This document shows, one piece after another, positions 15,028 to 24,192 of a stretch of 64,000 nucleotides of DNA (positions are counted from its first letter, which is position 1; each line of letters starts with the position of its first letter). This DNA comes from Clavibacter zhangzhiyongii (GTDB lineage: Bacteria > Actinomycetota > Actinomycetes > Actinomycetales > Microbacteriaceae): positions 2,976,001-3,040,000 of the forward strand of contig NZ_CP061274.1 in the NCBI RefSeq assembly GCF_014775655.1. The letters run 5' to 3'. The position numbers and the translations under genes are program-made. The notes below the pieces were generated by a model. That model saw nothing but the letters and a program-made list of their open reading frames with translations. It did not search any database and was not told where the DNA came from.

Positions 15028-16835
15028 GCGCGGTCTCCGCGGGGGTGGGGGTCGGAAGGGTCGGCGGGGGCGGGCGGATCCCCGTCGGGCGGCTCCACCA
15101 CACCGGCGAGGCGCGCGCAGAACACGGCGCCGGCGTCCGCACGAGGCGGCGGGCCGCCGGGATCCGCGACCCACACGTCGCCGCCGTCGCGCCGCGCGAT
15201 GTCGCGCACGAGCGGCAGGCCGAAGCCGAGGCCGTGCGGGGGATCCGCGCCCCCGCCCGCGGCGAGCGCCCCCGCGGCCCCGTCCACGTCGTCGGGCCGA
15301 CGGCGGAAGATGCCCGCGACGTCCGCCGACCCGAGCCCGTCCCCCGAGTCGGAGACCGCCAGGTGCAGGTCGACGCCGTCGTCGAGCGCCTCCACCTCCA
15401 CCCACCTGTCGGGGCGGGATCCGCGCACGGCCGCGTGCATCGCGTTGTCGACGAGGTTGCCGAGGACGGTGGTGACCTCCTCGGGCCGCACCAGGATCCC
15501 GCGCACGAGGGTGCCCGGTCCCACCCGGAGCGCCACGCCCCGCTCCTCCGCCTCCATGGCCTTCGCGCCGAGGAACGCCTGCAGGTAGGGCTCGTCGACG
15601 AGGCCGGCGTCGACCGTCGGGAACGCCACGGGCCCCTGCTCGAGCACGCCCGCGAGGTAGCTCTCGGCCTCGTCCACGCGGCCGGTCGCGACGAGGCCGC
15701 GGACGACGTGGAGGCGGTTGGCGAACTCGTGCCGCTGCACGCGGAGCGCCGTGGACATCGCGGTGACGGCGGTGAGGCGGCGGCTCATCGCCTCGATGTC
15801 GGTCTCGTCGCGCAGCACCATCACCGCGCCGAGGTCGCGCCCGTCGCGGGCGACGCGGGCGACGTCCACGAAGAGGAGCCGGTCGTCGACCACCGCGCGC
15901 AGCGACGGGGATCCGGCGGCGGCGCCGGACGACGCTCCGGCCCGCGCCTGCGCGACCGCCTCCCGCAGCACCGGCGCGACGCCGAGCTCGTCGAGCGTGC
16001 GGCCCACCGGATCCGCGAGGCCGAGCAGTTCGGCGGCTCGCGGGTTGCAGACGGTGACCCGGCCGTCGGTGCCGAGGCCGAGCACGCCCTCGCCGACCCC
16101 CGAGAGCACGGCCGCCTGGTCCTGCACGAGGCCCGCGAGCTCTGAGGGCTGGAGGCCGAGGGTGAGGCGCGCGAGGCGGCGGCTGAGGATCCCGCTGGCC
16201 ACCGCCCCGACGCCGAGCGCGAGCAGCGCGACCACCGCGATGGCGGCCACGTCGACGCCGATGGAGTCGCGCACGGTCGCCGCCGCGAAGCCGACGCTGA
16301 CCTCGCCGACGACCCGGCCGGATCCGTCGTCCGGAGCGTCGACCGCCTCCCGCGCCCGCACCGGCACCTTCGCGCGCGCGGACTCCCCGAGCGTGCCGGT
16401 GGCCCACGTCACCTCCTCGCGACCCGCGAGCGCGACCGTCGGATCCGTGCTCACGAGCTGCCCGAGCTCGGCGGGGTCGGGGTGCGCGAGCCGCAGCCCG
16501 CGGTCGTCGGTCACGACGACGAACAGCGCGCCCGTGCGCTGCCGCACGGCCTCGGCGGTGCGCTGCACGGGCCCGTCGGCGAGGTCCGCGGCGGTGGCCG
16601 TCGCGGGATCCGCGGTCTCGGCCGTCACGGCGGCCCGGAGCGCGGGATCCTCGGCGGCCGTCCGCGCGATCGCGAGCGCCGTCGCCTGCGCCTCCTCGCG
16701 GTTCTCGGAGGAGCTGAGCAGGCCGTAGGCGATGGTCGCGATGCCGACCACCACGAGCACGACGAGCAGCTGGAGGACGAGCGTGCGCCGCGCGAAGTCG
16801 AGCCCCGCCCGCCGTCGCCCCGTCGCCCGATCCAC
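15024..16835 (-). CDS. CitA/DcuS-type sensor histidine kinase
   Basis: A 603-residue membrane kinase. The first transmembrane helix (LVLQLLVVLVVVGIATIAYG) is followed by a periplasmic PASC-like sensor, a second helix (VAAIAVVALLALGVGAVASG), a cytoplasmic PAS domain and the kinase core. The H-box QRHEFANRLHVVRG is the form specific to CitA/DcuS kinases. The ATPase N box is LGNLVDNAMHAA and the G boxes are DSGDGLG and GLGFGLPLV. The GTG at 16835 is chosen because TATGCT stands six bases before it; an upstream GTG at 16892 is less likely. It probably senses citrate or a related acid. Confidence 0.9.
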   Translation of the reverse strand: MDRATGRRRAGLDFARRTLVLQLLVVLVVVGIATIAYGLLSSSENREEAQATALAIARTAAEDPALRAAVTAETADPATATAADLADGPVQRTAEAVRQRTGALFVVVTDDRGLRLAHPDPAELGQLVSTDPTVALAGREEVTWATGTLGESARAKVPVRAREAVDAPDDGSGRVVGEVSVGFAAATVRDSIGVDVAAIAVVALLALGVGAVASGILSRRLARLTLGLQPSELAGLVQDQAAVLSGVGEGVLGLGTDGRVTVCNPRAAELLGLADPVGRTLDELGVAPVLREAVAQARAGASSGAAAGSPSLRAVVDDRLLFVDVARVARDGRDLGAVMVLRDETDIEAMSRRLTAVTAMSTALRVQRHEFANRLHVVRGLVATGRVDEAESYLAGVLEQGPVAFPTVDAGLVDEPYLQAFLGAKAMEAEERGVALRVGPGTLVRGILVRPEEVTTVLGNLVDNAMHAAVRGSRPDRWVEVEALDDGVDLHLAVSDSGDGLGSADVAGIFRRRPDDVDGAAGALAAGGGADPPHGLGFGLPLVRDIARRDGGDVWVADPGGPPPRADAGAVFCARLAGVVEPPDGDPPAPADPSDPHPRGDRA

Positions 16836-16841
16836 CTGGTG

Positions 16842-16847
16842 AGCATA
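16842..16847 (-). promoter_or_regulatory. leaderless -10 element for the sensor kinase
   Basis: TATGCT on the minus strand, six bases before the GTG at 16835. This decides the start codon. Confidence 0.6.
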
Positions 16848-16970
16848 ATGCGCAGAACGTCGTCTACGTGCACTATCGCGATGAAGCGGCACAAGCGCGA
16901 CGGCGCGGGGAAGCCGACCTAGCGTGTGGTGTTCAGCCGGGCGTCCCGCCCACCGACGAAGGAGTCACAC

Positions 16971-18419
16971 GTGCTGGTATTCCTGGGCTTCGCCATGGTC
17001 CTCACCTTCATGGCGCTCATCATGACCAAGCGGCTCACGCCCATGGTCGCCCTCATCCTCGTGCCGACGATCTTCGGCCTCTTCGCGGGCGCCGGGCTCG
17101 GCATCGGCGACATGGTCATCGAGGCGCTCGGCGACCTGGCCCCCACGGCCGCGCTGCTGATGTTCGCCATCATCTACTTCGGCATCATGATCGACGTCGG
17201 CCTCTTCGACCCGCTGGTGCGCCTCATCCTCCGCGTCGCGGGCGGCGACCCGGCGAAGATCGTGCTCGGCACGGCGATCCTCGCGGCCGCGGTCTCGCTC
17301 GACGGCGACGGATCGACGACCTTCATCGTCACGACGGCGGCCATGCTGCCCATCTACCGCAAGCTCGGCATGAGCCCGGTCGTGCTCACGTGCACCGCCG
17401 GCCTCGCGAACGGCACGCTCAACATCGTCCCGTGGGGCGGCCCCACCGTCCGCGCGGCGGCGGCACTCAAGGTCTCGCCGACCGACATCTTCGTGCCGAT
17501 GATCCCGTCGCTCCTCGTGGGCATCGCGCTCGTCATGATCTTCGCCTGGACCATGGGCCTCCGTGAGCGCAGCCGTCTGGCCGCGCTCGGCGAGGCGCGG
17601 GCCGAGGGCGGGCTCGACGCGGCCGGCGGCACGGGCGGCACCGGTGGATCCACCGGCGGATCCGGCTGGTGGCGCGCCGGTCGCGGCGCCCCCGCGACCC
17701 CGCGCGGCGGCCTCATCACGATGGCCCCGGCGCTCGTCCGCGCCGAGACGGCCGCCGTCTCCACGCTCGGCACCACGATGCTCGACCCCGACCGCGACAC
17801 CCTGCGCCCCCGCCTGATCTGGTTCAACCTCGGCCTGACGCTCGTGGTGCTCGCGCTGCTGATCATGGACCAGCTGCCCCTCGCCTACGTCTTCATGGTC
17901 GGCGCGGCCATCGCGCTGATCTTCAACTTCCGCGTCCTCAAGGACCAGGGTGAGCGCATCGCGGCGCACGCGCCCAGCGTGGTCGGCGTGGTCTCGATGG
18001 TGCTCGCGGCGGGCGTCCTCATCGGCGTGCTCAACGGCACGGGCATGGTGTCGGCGATGTCGGCCTGGCTCGTCACGATCATCCCGGACGCGCTCGGCCC
18101 GGGCCTCGCGGTCATCACCGGCGTGCTCAGCATCCCGATGACCTTCTTCATGAGCAACGACGCCTTCTACTACGGCATGCTCCCGGTGCTCGCGGAGAGC
18201 GCGGCGAACTACGGCATCGACCCCGTCGAGATGGCCCGCGCGTCCATCACCGGGCAGCCCGTGCACCTGCAGAGCCCGCTCGTGCCGGCGATCCTGCTGC
18301 TCGTGTCGCTGGCCGACGTGAACCTCGGCGACCACCACCGCAAGGTGCTGTGGCGGGCCGTGCTGGTGTCGCTCGTGATGCTCGCGGTGGGCGTGCTCAC
18401 GGCGGCGATCCCGATCTAG
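16971..18419 (+). CDS. CitMHS family citrate-metal:H+ symporter
   Basis: A 482-residue transporter of the CitMHS family, which imports citrate complexed with Mg2+ or Ca2+ together with protons. It has about eleven hydrophobic helices and typical segments such as LVFLGFAMVLTFMALIMTKR and SLDGDGSTTFIVTTAAMLPI. The Gly/Thr/Ser-rich loop near residues 215-250 is cytoplasmic and variable. The GTG at 16971 follows GAAGGAG. It is divergent from the CitA/CitB-type two-component system, the usual regulatory layout for citrate uptake. A strong hairpin follows the gene. Confidence 0.92.
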   Translation: MLVFLGFAMVLTFMALIMTKRLTPMVALILVPTIFGLFAGAGLGIGDMVIEALGDLAPTAALLMFAIIYFGIMIDVGLFDPLVRLILRVAGGDPAKIVLGTAILAAAVSLDGDGSTTFIVTTAAMLPIYRKLGMSPVVLTCTAGLANGTLNIVPWGGPTVRAAAALKVSPTDIFVPMIPSLLVGIALVMIFAWTMGLRERSRLAALGEARAEGGLDAAGGTGGTGGSTGGSGWWRAGRGAPATPRGGLITMAPALVRAETAAVSTLGTTMLDPDRDTLRPRLIWFNLGLTLVVLALLIMDQLPLAYVFMVGAAIALIFNFRVLKDQGERIAAHAPSVVGVVSMVLAAGVLIGVLNGTGMVSAMSAWLVTIIPDALGPGLAVITGVLSIPMTFFMSNDAFYYGMLPVLAESAANYGIDPVEMARASITGQPVHLQSPLVPAILLLVSLADVNLGDHHRKVLWRAVLVSLVMLAVGVLTAAIPI

Positions 18420-18446
18420 GTCGGGGCGCTCCTCGCGGGCGCGCAT

Positions 18447-18485
18447 GCGGAGGCCGGGCGGCTCGGGGGAGCGCCCGGCCTCCGC
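18447..18485 (+). terminator. hairpin terminator after the citrate transporter
   Basis: 14-bp perfect arms GCGGAGGCCGGGCG and CGCCCGGCCTCCGC around an 11-base loop, 28 bases after the stop codon. Confidence 0.75.
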
Positions 18486-18527
18486 GCGTGTCGGGCCTCG
18501 CGCGCCGTCCCGGATCGTGCCGGTCGC

Positions 18528-20000
18528 CTACGAGGTCCGGCGCGCCACCTGGTAGCCCGCATCGGCGTAGACGATCTCGTAGACGGTGCCCGCCTGCGTC
18601 GCCTCGCCGTACTGGTCGGCGTTGAGGGCGCCCTGGCCGAGGCCGCCGCCGACCGTGTCGATCACCACGTACTCCGGCGCCGGGTTGCCCGGGTTGCCGA
18701 GCCAGAAGACCTCGTGGTCGTCGACGAGGTACGACATGAGGCCGATGTCGCTGAGCACGCTCGCGCCCGCGGGCACCTGGTCGAGCGCGGCCTGCGCCTG
18801 CGCGGCCCGGGGCGCGGGCTGCCAGATGGCGGGCTTCGCGAGCTCGGCCATGGGCGAGCGGACGAGGAGCGCGACGGCGGCCACGGCGATCAGCGGCACG
18901 GTCGCGCGCGACGCCGTGCGCAGCCAGCGCTGGCGGCCGGCCCGCGCCCGGACCACGCCGTCCATCGCGGCGGCGAAGACGATCGGCATGAGCACCGCGT
19001 CGTAGTGGTAGCCGGGCGCCCAGTACGACTCGGTGGGCGACAGGAAGCGCCAGGCGAGCGTGGGCACCACGAGCAGGAGCAGCGGCGAGCGCACGGCGAT
19101 CAGCGCACCCGCGATCAGGAGGAACGCGACCGTCTCGAGCTTGGGGGCGGCGAGGAGCCCCACGACCGTGCCGAGCGGATCCGCGAGGGCGCCGCCCGCG
19201 TCGAGCTTGGAGGCGTAGTCCCAGCGGGACTCCCGGTTGAAGGCCGGCAGGATCACGGCGGTGGCGAGCGCGAACCAGAGGACGCCCCAGCCGGCGAGCG
19301 CGATGCCGATGCGGCGGTGCAGCGTGAGGGCGAGGATCGCGCCGAGCACCGCGACCGTGAGGCCGAGGTCCTCCTTCACGAAGACGAGCGGCGCGGCCCA
19401 GAGGGCGGCGGCGAGGGCGCGGCGGGCGATCACGGCGTCGAGCGCGAAGGCGAGCAGCGGGAGCGCGAACGCGATCTCGTGGAACTGGAAGGCGACGGCG
19501 CCCTGGATCCCCCAGCTGAGCCCGTACGCGGCCGCCACCGCGATCGCGCCCCAGCGGCCGACCACGCGGCCCGCGAGGCGGCCGACGCCGACCACGGAGA
19601 TGCCGATGAGCACGGCCTGCACCACGAGGAGCGCGAACGCGTGCGGCCACACGGCGTAGACCGGGCCGAGCAGCACGAGGATCGGGTGGAAGTGGTCGCC
19701 CATGAGGTTGAACCCGTCGCCCTTGATGGAGACGAGCGGCGCCTGGAGGCGCGCGTAGTCGTGCGCGAGCTGCGCGAAGATGCCGGTGTCCCACGACTTC
19801 ACGGTGAAGCGGCGCCACTCGAGCGCCGAGTAGAGCACGTAGACGGCGGTGACCAGCGCGGCGACGACCACGGAGCCGACCGTGCCGGGGACGCGGGATC
19901 CGGTGACGGTCGCGGGGCGGCCGGGCGCGGGATCCGGGGCGGCGGTCGCGGCGTCGGCGGCGGCGTGTCGGCGGCGTGCCGTGGCGTTCGGACTGGTCAC
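18528..20000 (-). CDS. DUF2079 polytopic membrane protein
   Basis: A 490-residue integral membrane protein with about ten hydrophobic helices. The DUF2079 signature is visible near residues 65-115 (TVKSWDTGIFAQLAHDYARL and GDHFHPILVLLGPVY), then AVAFQFHEIAFALPLLAFAL. DUF2079 proteins resemble GT-C glycosyltransferases by layout, but their reaction is unknown. The start is GTG. The first 40 residues are Ala/Pro/Arg-rich and cytoplasmic. It is transcribed towards the citrate transporter and shows no functional link with it. Confidence 0.85.
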   Translation of the reverse strand: MTSPNATARRRHAAADAATAAPDPAPGRPATVTGSRVPGTVGSVVVAALVTAVYVLYSALEWRRFTVKSWDTGIFAQLAHDYARLQAPLVSIKGDGFNLMGDHFHPILVLLGPVYAVWPHAFALLVVQAVLIGISVVGVGRLAGRVVGRWGAIAVAAAYGLSWGIQGAVAFQFHEIAFALPLLAFALDAVIARRALAAALWAAPLVFVKEDLGLTVAVLGAILALTLHRRIGIALAGWGVLWFALATAVILPAFNRESRWDYASKLDAGGALADPLGTVVGLLAAPKLETVAFLLIAGALIAVRSPLLLLVVPTLAWRFLSPTESYWAPGYHYDAVLMPIVFAAAMDGVVRARAGRQRWLRTASRATVPLIAVAAVALLVRSPMAELAKPAIWQPAPRAAQAQAALDQVPAGASVLSDIGLMSYLVDDHEVFWLGNPGNPAPEYVVIDTVGGGLGQGALNADQYGEATQAGTVYEIVYADAGYQVARRTS

Positions 20001-20079
20001 GCGAGCAAGGCTCTCACGCGGACCGGGGGGCGAGCGGGCGCGGTCCCCGGCCCAGCCGCTCAGCGACGAGCGGGGGCGG

Positions 20080-20511
20080 TCAGCGGCGGGATCCGCCGGT
20101 GCCCTCCTGGCGCTCGCGCTCGGCGGCCATGGCGGCGCGGCCGGCGTCGCGGTTCTTCACCCGAATCTGCTCCTCGCGCACCTCGGCCTGCGTCGCGCGC
20201 TCCTGCACCAGCCACTGCGGCGGGGCCTCGAGCAGCGCCTTGATCTGCGCGGTGGTGAGCGCCTCGTCGACGCCGCCGCGGGCGAGGCCGGCGATGGAGA
20301 CGCCGAGCTTGCCGGCGATGACCTGGCGCGGGTGCGGGCCGTCGCGCAGCAGCGTGGCGAGCCACTCCGGCGGGTTCTCGTGCATCTCGGCGAGCTCCGC
20401 GCGGGACGGGGTCGACTCCTGGAACTCCACGGGGGTCGCCGGGAGGTGCACGCCCAGCTTCTTCGCCGCGGTCGCGGCCTTCATCGTCTGGCTGGATCCG
20501 GGGCTCGTCAT
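20080..20511 (-). CDS. DUF5997 family protein
   Basis: A 143-residue soluble actinobacterial protein. Visible conserved pieces are KAATAAKKLGVHLPATPVEF, NPPEWLATLLRDGPHPRQ and IKALLEAPPQWLVQERATQ. I recall this as the family named DUF5997, typically a gene of this length divergent from a LysR regulator, exactly as here. Function unknown. The last 40 residues are charged (Arg/Glu-rich). TACCCT lies six bases before the ATG. Confidence 0.75.
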   Translation of the reverse strand: MTSPGSSQTMKAATAAKKLGVHLPATPVEFQESTPSRAELAEMHENPPEWLATLLRDGPHPRQVIAGKLGVSIAGLARGGVDEALTTAQIKALLEAPPQWLVQERATQAEVREEQIRVKNRDAGRAAMAAERERQEGTGGSRR

Positions 20512-20517
20512 GTGCCC

Positions 20518-20523
20518 AGGGTA
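20518..20523 (-). promoter_or_regulatory. leaderless -10 element for the DUF5997 gene
   Basis: TACCCT on the minus strand, six bases before the ATG at 20511. Confidence 0.6.
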
Positions 20524-20614
20524 CCGTCGGGTCCCCGTGCGGCCTGCACTAGCCTGGATCGGACCCGCCGCCGCTCATCGCGCCACCACCGAGCGGGCCA
20601 TCGAGGGGACTCCC

Positions 20615-21655
20615 GTGGACGCCGACCCGACCGCCCTCCGGCACTTCGCCGCCGTCGCCGACGAACTGCACTTCGCCCGCGCCGCGAAGGCCCTCAACGT
20701 CTCGCGCATCGCCGTGAGCCGGTCGATCCTCGACCTCGAGGCCCTCTGGGGCGTCGAGCTGTTCGTGCGCGACGACGGCCCCACGCGCCTGAGCGCCGAC
20801 GGCGAGGCCCGCCTCGCGGAGGCGCGCGCCGCGATCGCCGCGGAGGACGCGCGCCTGGCCGCAGAGGCCGAGGCGCCGCCCCGCGGGCTCGTGGTCGCGA
20901 TCGTCCCGGGCGTCACCGTCGCCAAGTGGACCCGCGCCTGGGACGAGCGCATCGCCGACGTGCCGCTGCGGGTGGTGCCGCTCGCCGAGCCGGACGCCGC
21001 GCCCGCGCTCGTCGACGGATCCATCGACGTCGCGTTCCTCCGCCTCCCCGTCGACGGGCGCGGCCTCACGATCGTGCCGCTCTACGGCGAGGTGCAGGTG
21101 GCGATCCTGCCCAAGGACCACGCGCACGCCACGGCCGACGCGATCGCGATCGCCGACCTCGCGGAGGACCTCCTGCTGCAGCCGGCCGAGCGGGTGCCGG
21201 GCTGGCCGGGTCGCACGGCGGGGGCGGATCCGGTGCCGATGCCCGACGACGTCACGAGCGCCGTCGAGCTGGTCGCCGCCGGCGTCGGCTTCGTGGTCGT
21301 GCCGCACGCGCTCGGCCGTCAGCACGCGCGCAAGGACGTGGTGGCGGTGCCCGTGCACGACCTGCCGGAGACGCGGATCGCCGTGGCCTGGCGCGAGGGC
21401 GACGCCTCCCCCGACATCGAGGAGCTCGTGGGCATCGTCCGCGGGCGCACCGCCGCGAGCTCCCGGTCGCAGCGCGACGACGACGAGCGCGACCGCCGGA
21501 AGCCGACCGCCGCGCAGAAGACCGCGCGCAAGGCCGCCGGGAAGCCGGGCGCCGCGGGCGGGAAGGGCGGCTCGGGCGGCGGGAAGGCGACGCCGAAGGG
21601 CGGCGCGGGCGGGAAGCGCACTCCCCCGCCGCGCGGCGGCCGACGCGGGCGCTAG
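20615..21655 (+). CDS. LysR-type regulator with a Lys/Gly-rich C-terminal tail
   Basis: A 346-residue LysR-family protein. Residues 1-60 hold the winged helix (LRHFAAVADELHFARAAKAL, then NVSRIAVSRSILDLEALWG). Residues about 85-280 form the substrate-binding domain with LVVAIVPGVTVAKW and VELVAAGVGFVVVPHALGRQ. The last 60 residues are an unusual low-complexity basic tail (Lys, Gly, Arg, Pro repeats such as AAGGKGGSGGGKATPKGG) that could bind DNA or RNA nonspecifically. The GTG at 20615 after GAGGGGA is chosen because the LysR fold starts there. It is divergent from the DUF5997 gene, its likely target. Confidence 0.85.
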   Translation: MDADPTALRHFAAVADELHFARAAKALNVSRIAVSRSILDLEALWGVELFVRDDGPTRLSADGEARLAEARAAIAAEDARLAAEAEAPPRGLVVAIVPGVTVAKWTRAWDERIADVPLRVVPLAEPDAAPALVDGSIDVAFLRLPVDGRGLTIVPLYGEVQVAILPKDHAHATADAIAIADLAEDLLLQPAERVPGWPGRTAGADPVPMPDDVTSAVELVAAGVGFVVVPHALGRQHARKDVVAVPVHDLPETRIAVAWREGDASPDIEELVGIVRGRTAASSRSQRDDDERDRRKPTAAQKTARKAAGKPGAAGGKGGSGGGKATPKGGAGGKRTPPPRGGRRGR

Positions 21656-21715
21656 GCCCGACCGGCCAGCCGCATCACGCGGCGCCCGTCGCGGCAGCGG
21701 CCGCCGGCGCCGCGG

Positions 21716-22447
21716 TCACTGCCCCCCGCGCTCCGTCTGCAGGTCAGCGATGACGCGCCCCACGTGCTCGCCCCAGCGGCGGTACATGGACGCGTAGCGG
21801 AACACGCCGTCCTCGAAGTCGACCGGCCCGGCGTTCGGCAGCGTGAGGGAGACGGCCTGCGGGAACCGGGCGCACGCCTCGGCCTTGCGCGCGGACATGT
21901 ACGCCGCGTGGTCGCGGAAGAGCCCGCGCACGAACGAGCCGGCCTCCACGTACTGCGACACCTGCGGCACGTCGGACACGAGCACGATCGAGTTGTCCGC
22001 GGTCTGCTCCACGAGGTGGTCGAGCAGGTCCTCGAGCCGGTGGACCCAGGGCGTGATGCGCGCGAGCTCGAGCGCGTCGGCGACCCCGGGCATCACGAGC
22101 ACGACGTCGTAGCGGTGCAGCTCGGTGATCTGCCGCACGGCCTCCTGCGTGGCCGTGACGTGCTGGTCCGCGAGCGGCACGGTGCGCCACTCGACGCCGC
22201 GGCCGGTGATGGCGCTGAGCGCGCGGGCCGTCTGCGCGGCGACGCCGTCCGCGTGCGTGCGGAGCCCCACGCCGGATCCGCCGATGCCGCCGAGCGCGAG
22301 GATCCGGTCCGGATCCGGCCCCGGCACCGCTCCGACGGGCGCGTCGGTGGGCACGGCCGCGGTCAGCGGGGTGGGGATGCCGCCGCGCAGGCTCGCCGCC
22401 ACGAAGGGGCGGACGGCCTGGTGGAGGACGCGGATCGGCGGTGTCAT
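21716..22447 (-). CDS. hypothetical protein, SGNH/GDSL-hydrolase-like
   Basis: A 243-residue soluble protein. Its layout resembles actinobacterial SGNH hydrolases: a first block RILALGGIGGSGVGLRTHAD where the Gly-Asp-Ser of the family is replaced by a Gly-rich sequence, a central block VVLVMPGVADALELARITPW, and then IVLVSDVPQVSQYVEAGSFV. The usual catalytic Ser is not obvious, so enzyme activity is uncertain. The ATG at 22447 is preceded by CAGGAG; the frame upstream of it is not protein-like. No operon partner. Confidence 0.5.
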   Translation of the reverse strand: MTPPIRVLHQAVRPFVAASLRGGIPTPLTAAVPTDAPVGAVPGPDPDRILALGGIGGSGVGLRTHADGVAAQTARALSAITGRGVEWRTVPLADQHVTATQEAVRQITELHRYDVVLVMPGVADALELARITPWVHRLEDLLDHLVEQTADNSIVLVSDVPQVSQYVEAGSFVRGLFRDHAAYMSARKAEACARFPQAVSLTLPNAGPVDFEDGVFRYASMYRRWGEHVGRVIADLQTERGGQ

Positions 22448-22576
22448 GGGCTCCTGGGGATGGAGAGGGGGTCCGTCCATCTTGCCTCGACGGCCCCGGT
22501 GTCGGACGCCGAGCCTATCGTCGTCCACGAGCACGGCCGGGTGCTCGCGACCGACGTCCCCTCACCTGGAGCACCG

Positions 22577-22897
22577 ATGACCCGCGAGCCCGAGCCCCTC
22601 GACCACCACCCGCACGCCCGCTTCCACCAGGGCGCCTGGCGCGTCCAGGTCGCGTCGCAGCCCGTCCTCGGCTACGTCGTGCCCACCTGCCGCACCGCCG
22701 GATCCGCGCCCGTCTTCGAGGTCTACGCCGACGCGGTCGACGACTCGGGACGCCGCGTGTGGGTCTCCACCGCGGTCACGCTCGAGGCCGCGGTCGCGTG
22801 GATGCGCGAGCACGACATGGAGCTGCTCTCCTTCGCGGGCGAGCACGCGCGCCGCCGCCGGGAGCTCGTCGCGGGGATGATGCCGACGCACTACTGA
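22577..22897 (+). CDS. hypothetical protein, 106 aa
   Basis: A small soluble protein with no family I recognise. It begins MTREPEPLDHHPHARFHQGA and has alternating strands (WRVQVASQPVLGYVVPTC, PVFEVYADAVDDSGRRVWVS) followed by a helix (LEAAVAWMREHDMELLSF), a compact alpha/beta pattern. The Shine-Dalgarno CTGGAG stands at the right distance before the ATG. It stands alone between the SGNH-like gene and the carotenoid operon, divergent from the former. Codon use fits the core genome. Confidence 0.6.
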   Translation: MTREPEPLDHHPHARFHQGAWRVQVASQPVLGYVVPTCRTAGSAPVFEVYADAVDDSGRRVWVSTAVTLEAAVAWMREHDMELLSFAGEHARRRRELVAGMMPTHY

Positions 22898-22934
22898 GCG
22901 GGTGCCCGGCCGCCGGGTGCACGCCCGGAGCGCG

Positions 22935-23831
22935 TCACGCCGGCGTCACCCAGTACGCGATGAGCAGCATCGTCACGACGAAGCCCGAGAAGAAGTTGAG
23001 GCCGAGGAAGCGGCGCCACCCGCGGTTCGCGGCCTCGGCGTCCTCGTCGCGGATCGACCAGAAGGGCGCGGTGCTGAGGATGTACGGGATCACGAGCACG
23101 GCCGCGATCATGCCCGGCGGCCCCGTGAACAGGATCGCGACGCCGGCCGCGGCGTAGGCGAGCACGGCGATCCGCACGGTCGCGGCCCCGCCCAGCACGG
23201 TCGCGATGGAGGAGATGCCGCCCTCGCGATCGGCCACGATGTCCTGCACGGCGCCGAACGCGTGCGAGGCGACCCCCCACAGGAAGAACGCCGCGAGGAC
23301 CGCCCACAGCGCGGGCGTGAACACGCCGCCCGCGAGCACGATGCCGTAGACAGCCGGTGACGTGAAGTGCGTGCTCGAGGTGAGCGAGTCGAGGACCGGG
23401 CGCTCCTTGAAGCGCAGGCCCTTCACCGAGTAGGCGATCACGGCGAAGGCGCTCACGGCGAGCACGCCGGTGCTCACGGCGGATCCCACCGCCACGAGGT
23501 AGACGAGGAACGGCACGTTGGTCAGGAGCACCGCGATGAGCACCGGCCGGTGCATGGCGCGCGCGAGCACGGCGCCCTCCACGCCGCCCTTCCGCGGGTT
23601 CCGCATGTCGGAGTCGTGGTCGAAGACGTCGTTGATGCCGTACATCGCGAGGTTGTACGGGATGAGGAAGTAGATCGTGCCGATCACGGCAGTGAGGTCG
23701 AGCTCGCGCGTCACGGTGAGGTACGCGGCCGCGAACGGGAAGGCCGTGTTCACCCAGGAGAGCGGGCGGGAGGAGAGGAGGATCGTGCGCAGCATCCGTG
23801 CGGCGCCGGGCCGCGTGCGCACGTCACTCAT
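22935..23831 (-). CDS. crtEb: lycopene elongase (C50 carotenoid prenyltransferase)
   Basis: A 298-residue UbiA-superfamily prenyltransferase with about eight hydrophobic helices. The first Asp-rich motif NDVFDHDSD is at residues 67-75 and the second is DIVADREGG. In Corynebacterium and other actinobacteria CrtEb adds two C5 units to lycopene, giving flavuxanthin-type C50 carotenoids. It is the last gene of the carotenoid operon. Its ATG at 23831 overlaps the end of crtYf by eight bases. The neighbourhood makes lycopene elongase much more likely than another UbiA function. Confidence 0.92.
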   Translation of the reverse strand: MSDVRTRPGAARMLRTILLSSRPLSWVNTAFPFAAAYLTVTRELDLTAVIGTIYFLIPYNLAMYGINDVFDHDSDMRNPRKGGVEGAVLARAMHRPVLIAVLLTNVPFLVYLVAVGSAVSTGVLAVSAFAVIAYSVKGLRFKERPVLDSLTSSTHFTSPAVYGIVLAGGVFTPALWAVLAAFFLWGVASHAFGAVQDIVADREGGISSIATVLGGAATVRIAVLAYAAAGVAILFTGPPGMIAAVLVIPYILSTAPFWSIRDEDAEAANRGWRRFLGLNFFSGFVVTMLLIAYWVTPA

Positions 23832-24192
23832 GCGCTTCGATGCCGGACACGCTGCGGCGTCGTCGCAGCAGGTACCAGACCGCGGGCAGCAGCACGAGGG
23901 CGGCGATCGCGTAGGCGAAGTCCTCGATGGGCGCGACGCCGAGGATGAGGCCCACGAGCTTGTCGGGGTCATAGCCGACGAGGCCCACCTGGATCATGAT
24001 GTTGTCGAAGATCAGGGTCATCACGAGCAGGATCGCGACGGGCATCCGCCGGTACCAGTAGTACTCGGGGTAGTCGAAGCGGCTGGATCCGTACGGCACG
24101 GCGGCCGCCTCGCGCAGCAGCAGGCGCCGGAACAGGAACCCGACGATCGCGACGGGGATCAGGAACAGCAGGTCGAGCACGAGGTAGCTCAT
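23824..24192 (-). CDS. crtYf: C50 carotenoid epsilon-cyclase subunit CrtYf
   Basis: A 122-residue membrane protein with three hydrophobic helices (starting MSYLVLDLLFLIPVAIVGFL) and the lycopene-cyclase-domain pattern WYRRMPVAILLVMTLIFDNI followed by PIEDFAYAIAALVLLP. It works as a heterodimer with CrtYe to form the epsilon-ionone rings of decaprenoxanthin-type or sarcinaxanthin-type carotenoids. The name follows the Corynebacterium gene order crtYe-crtYf-crtEb; which cyclase type it is cannot be settled from sequence alone. Coupled to crtYe by a 4-base overlap. Confidence 0.9.
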   Translation of the reverse strand: MSYLVLDLLFLIPVAIVGFLFRRLLLREAAAVPYGSSRFDYPEYYWYRRMPVAILLVMTLIFDNIMIQVGLVGYDPDKLVGLILGVAPIEDFAYAIAALVLLPAVWYLLRRRRSVSGIEAHE

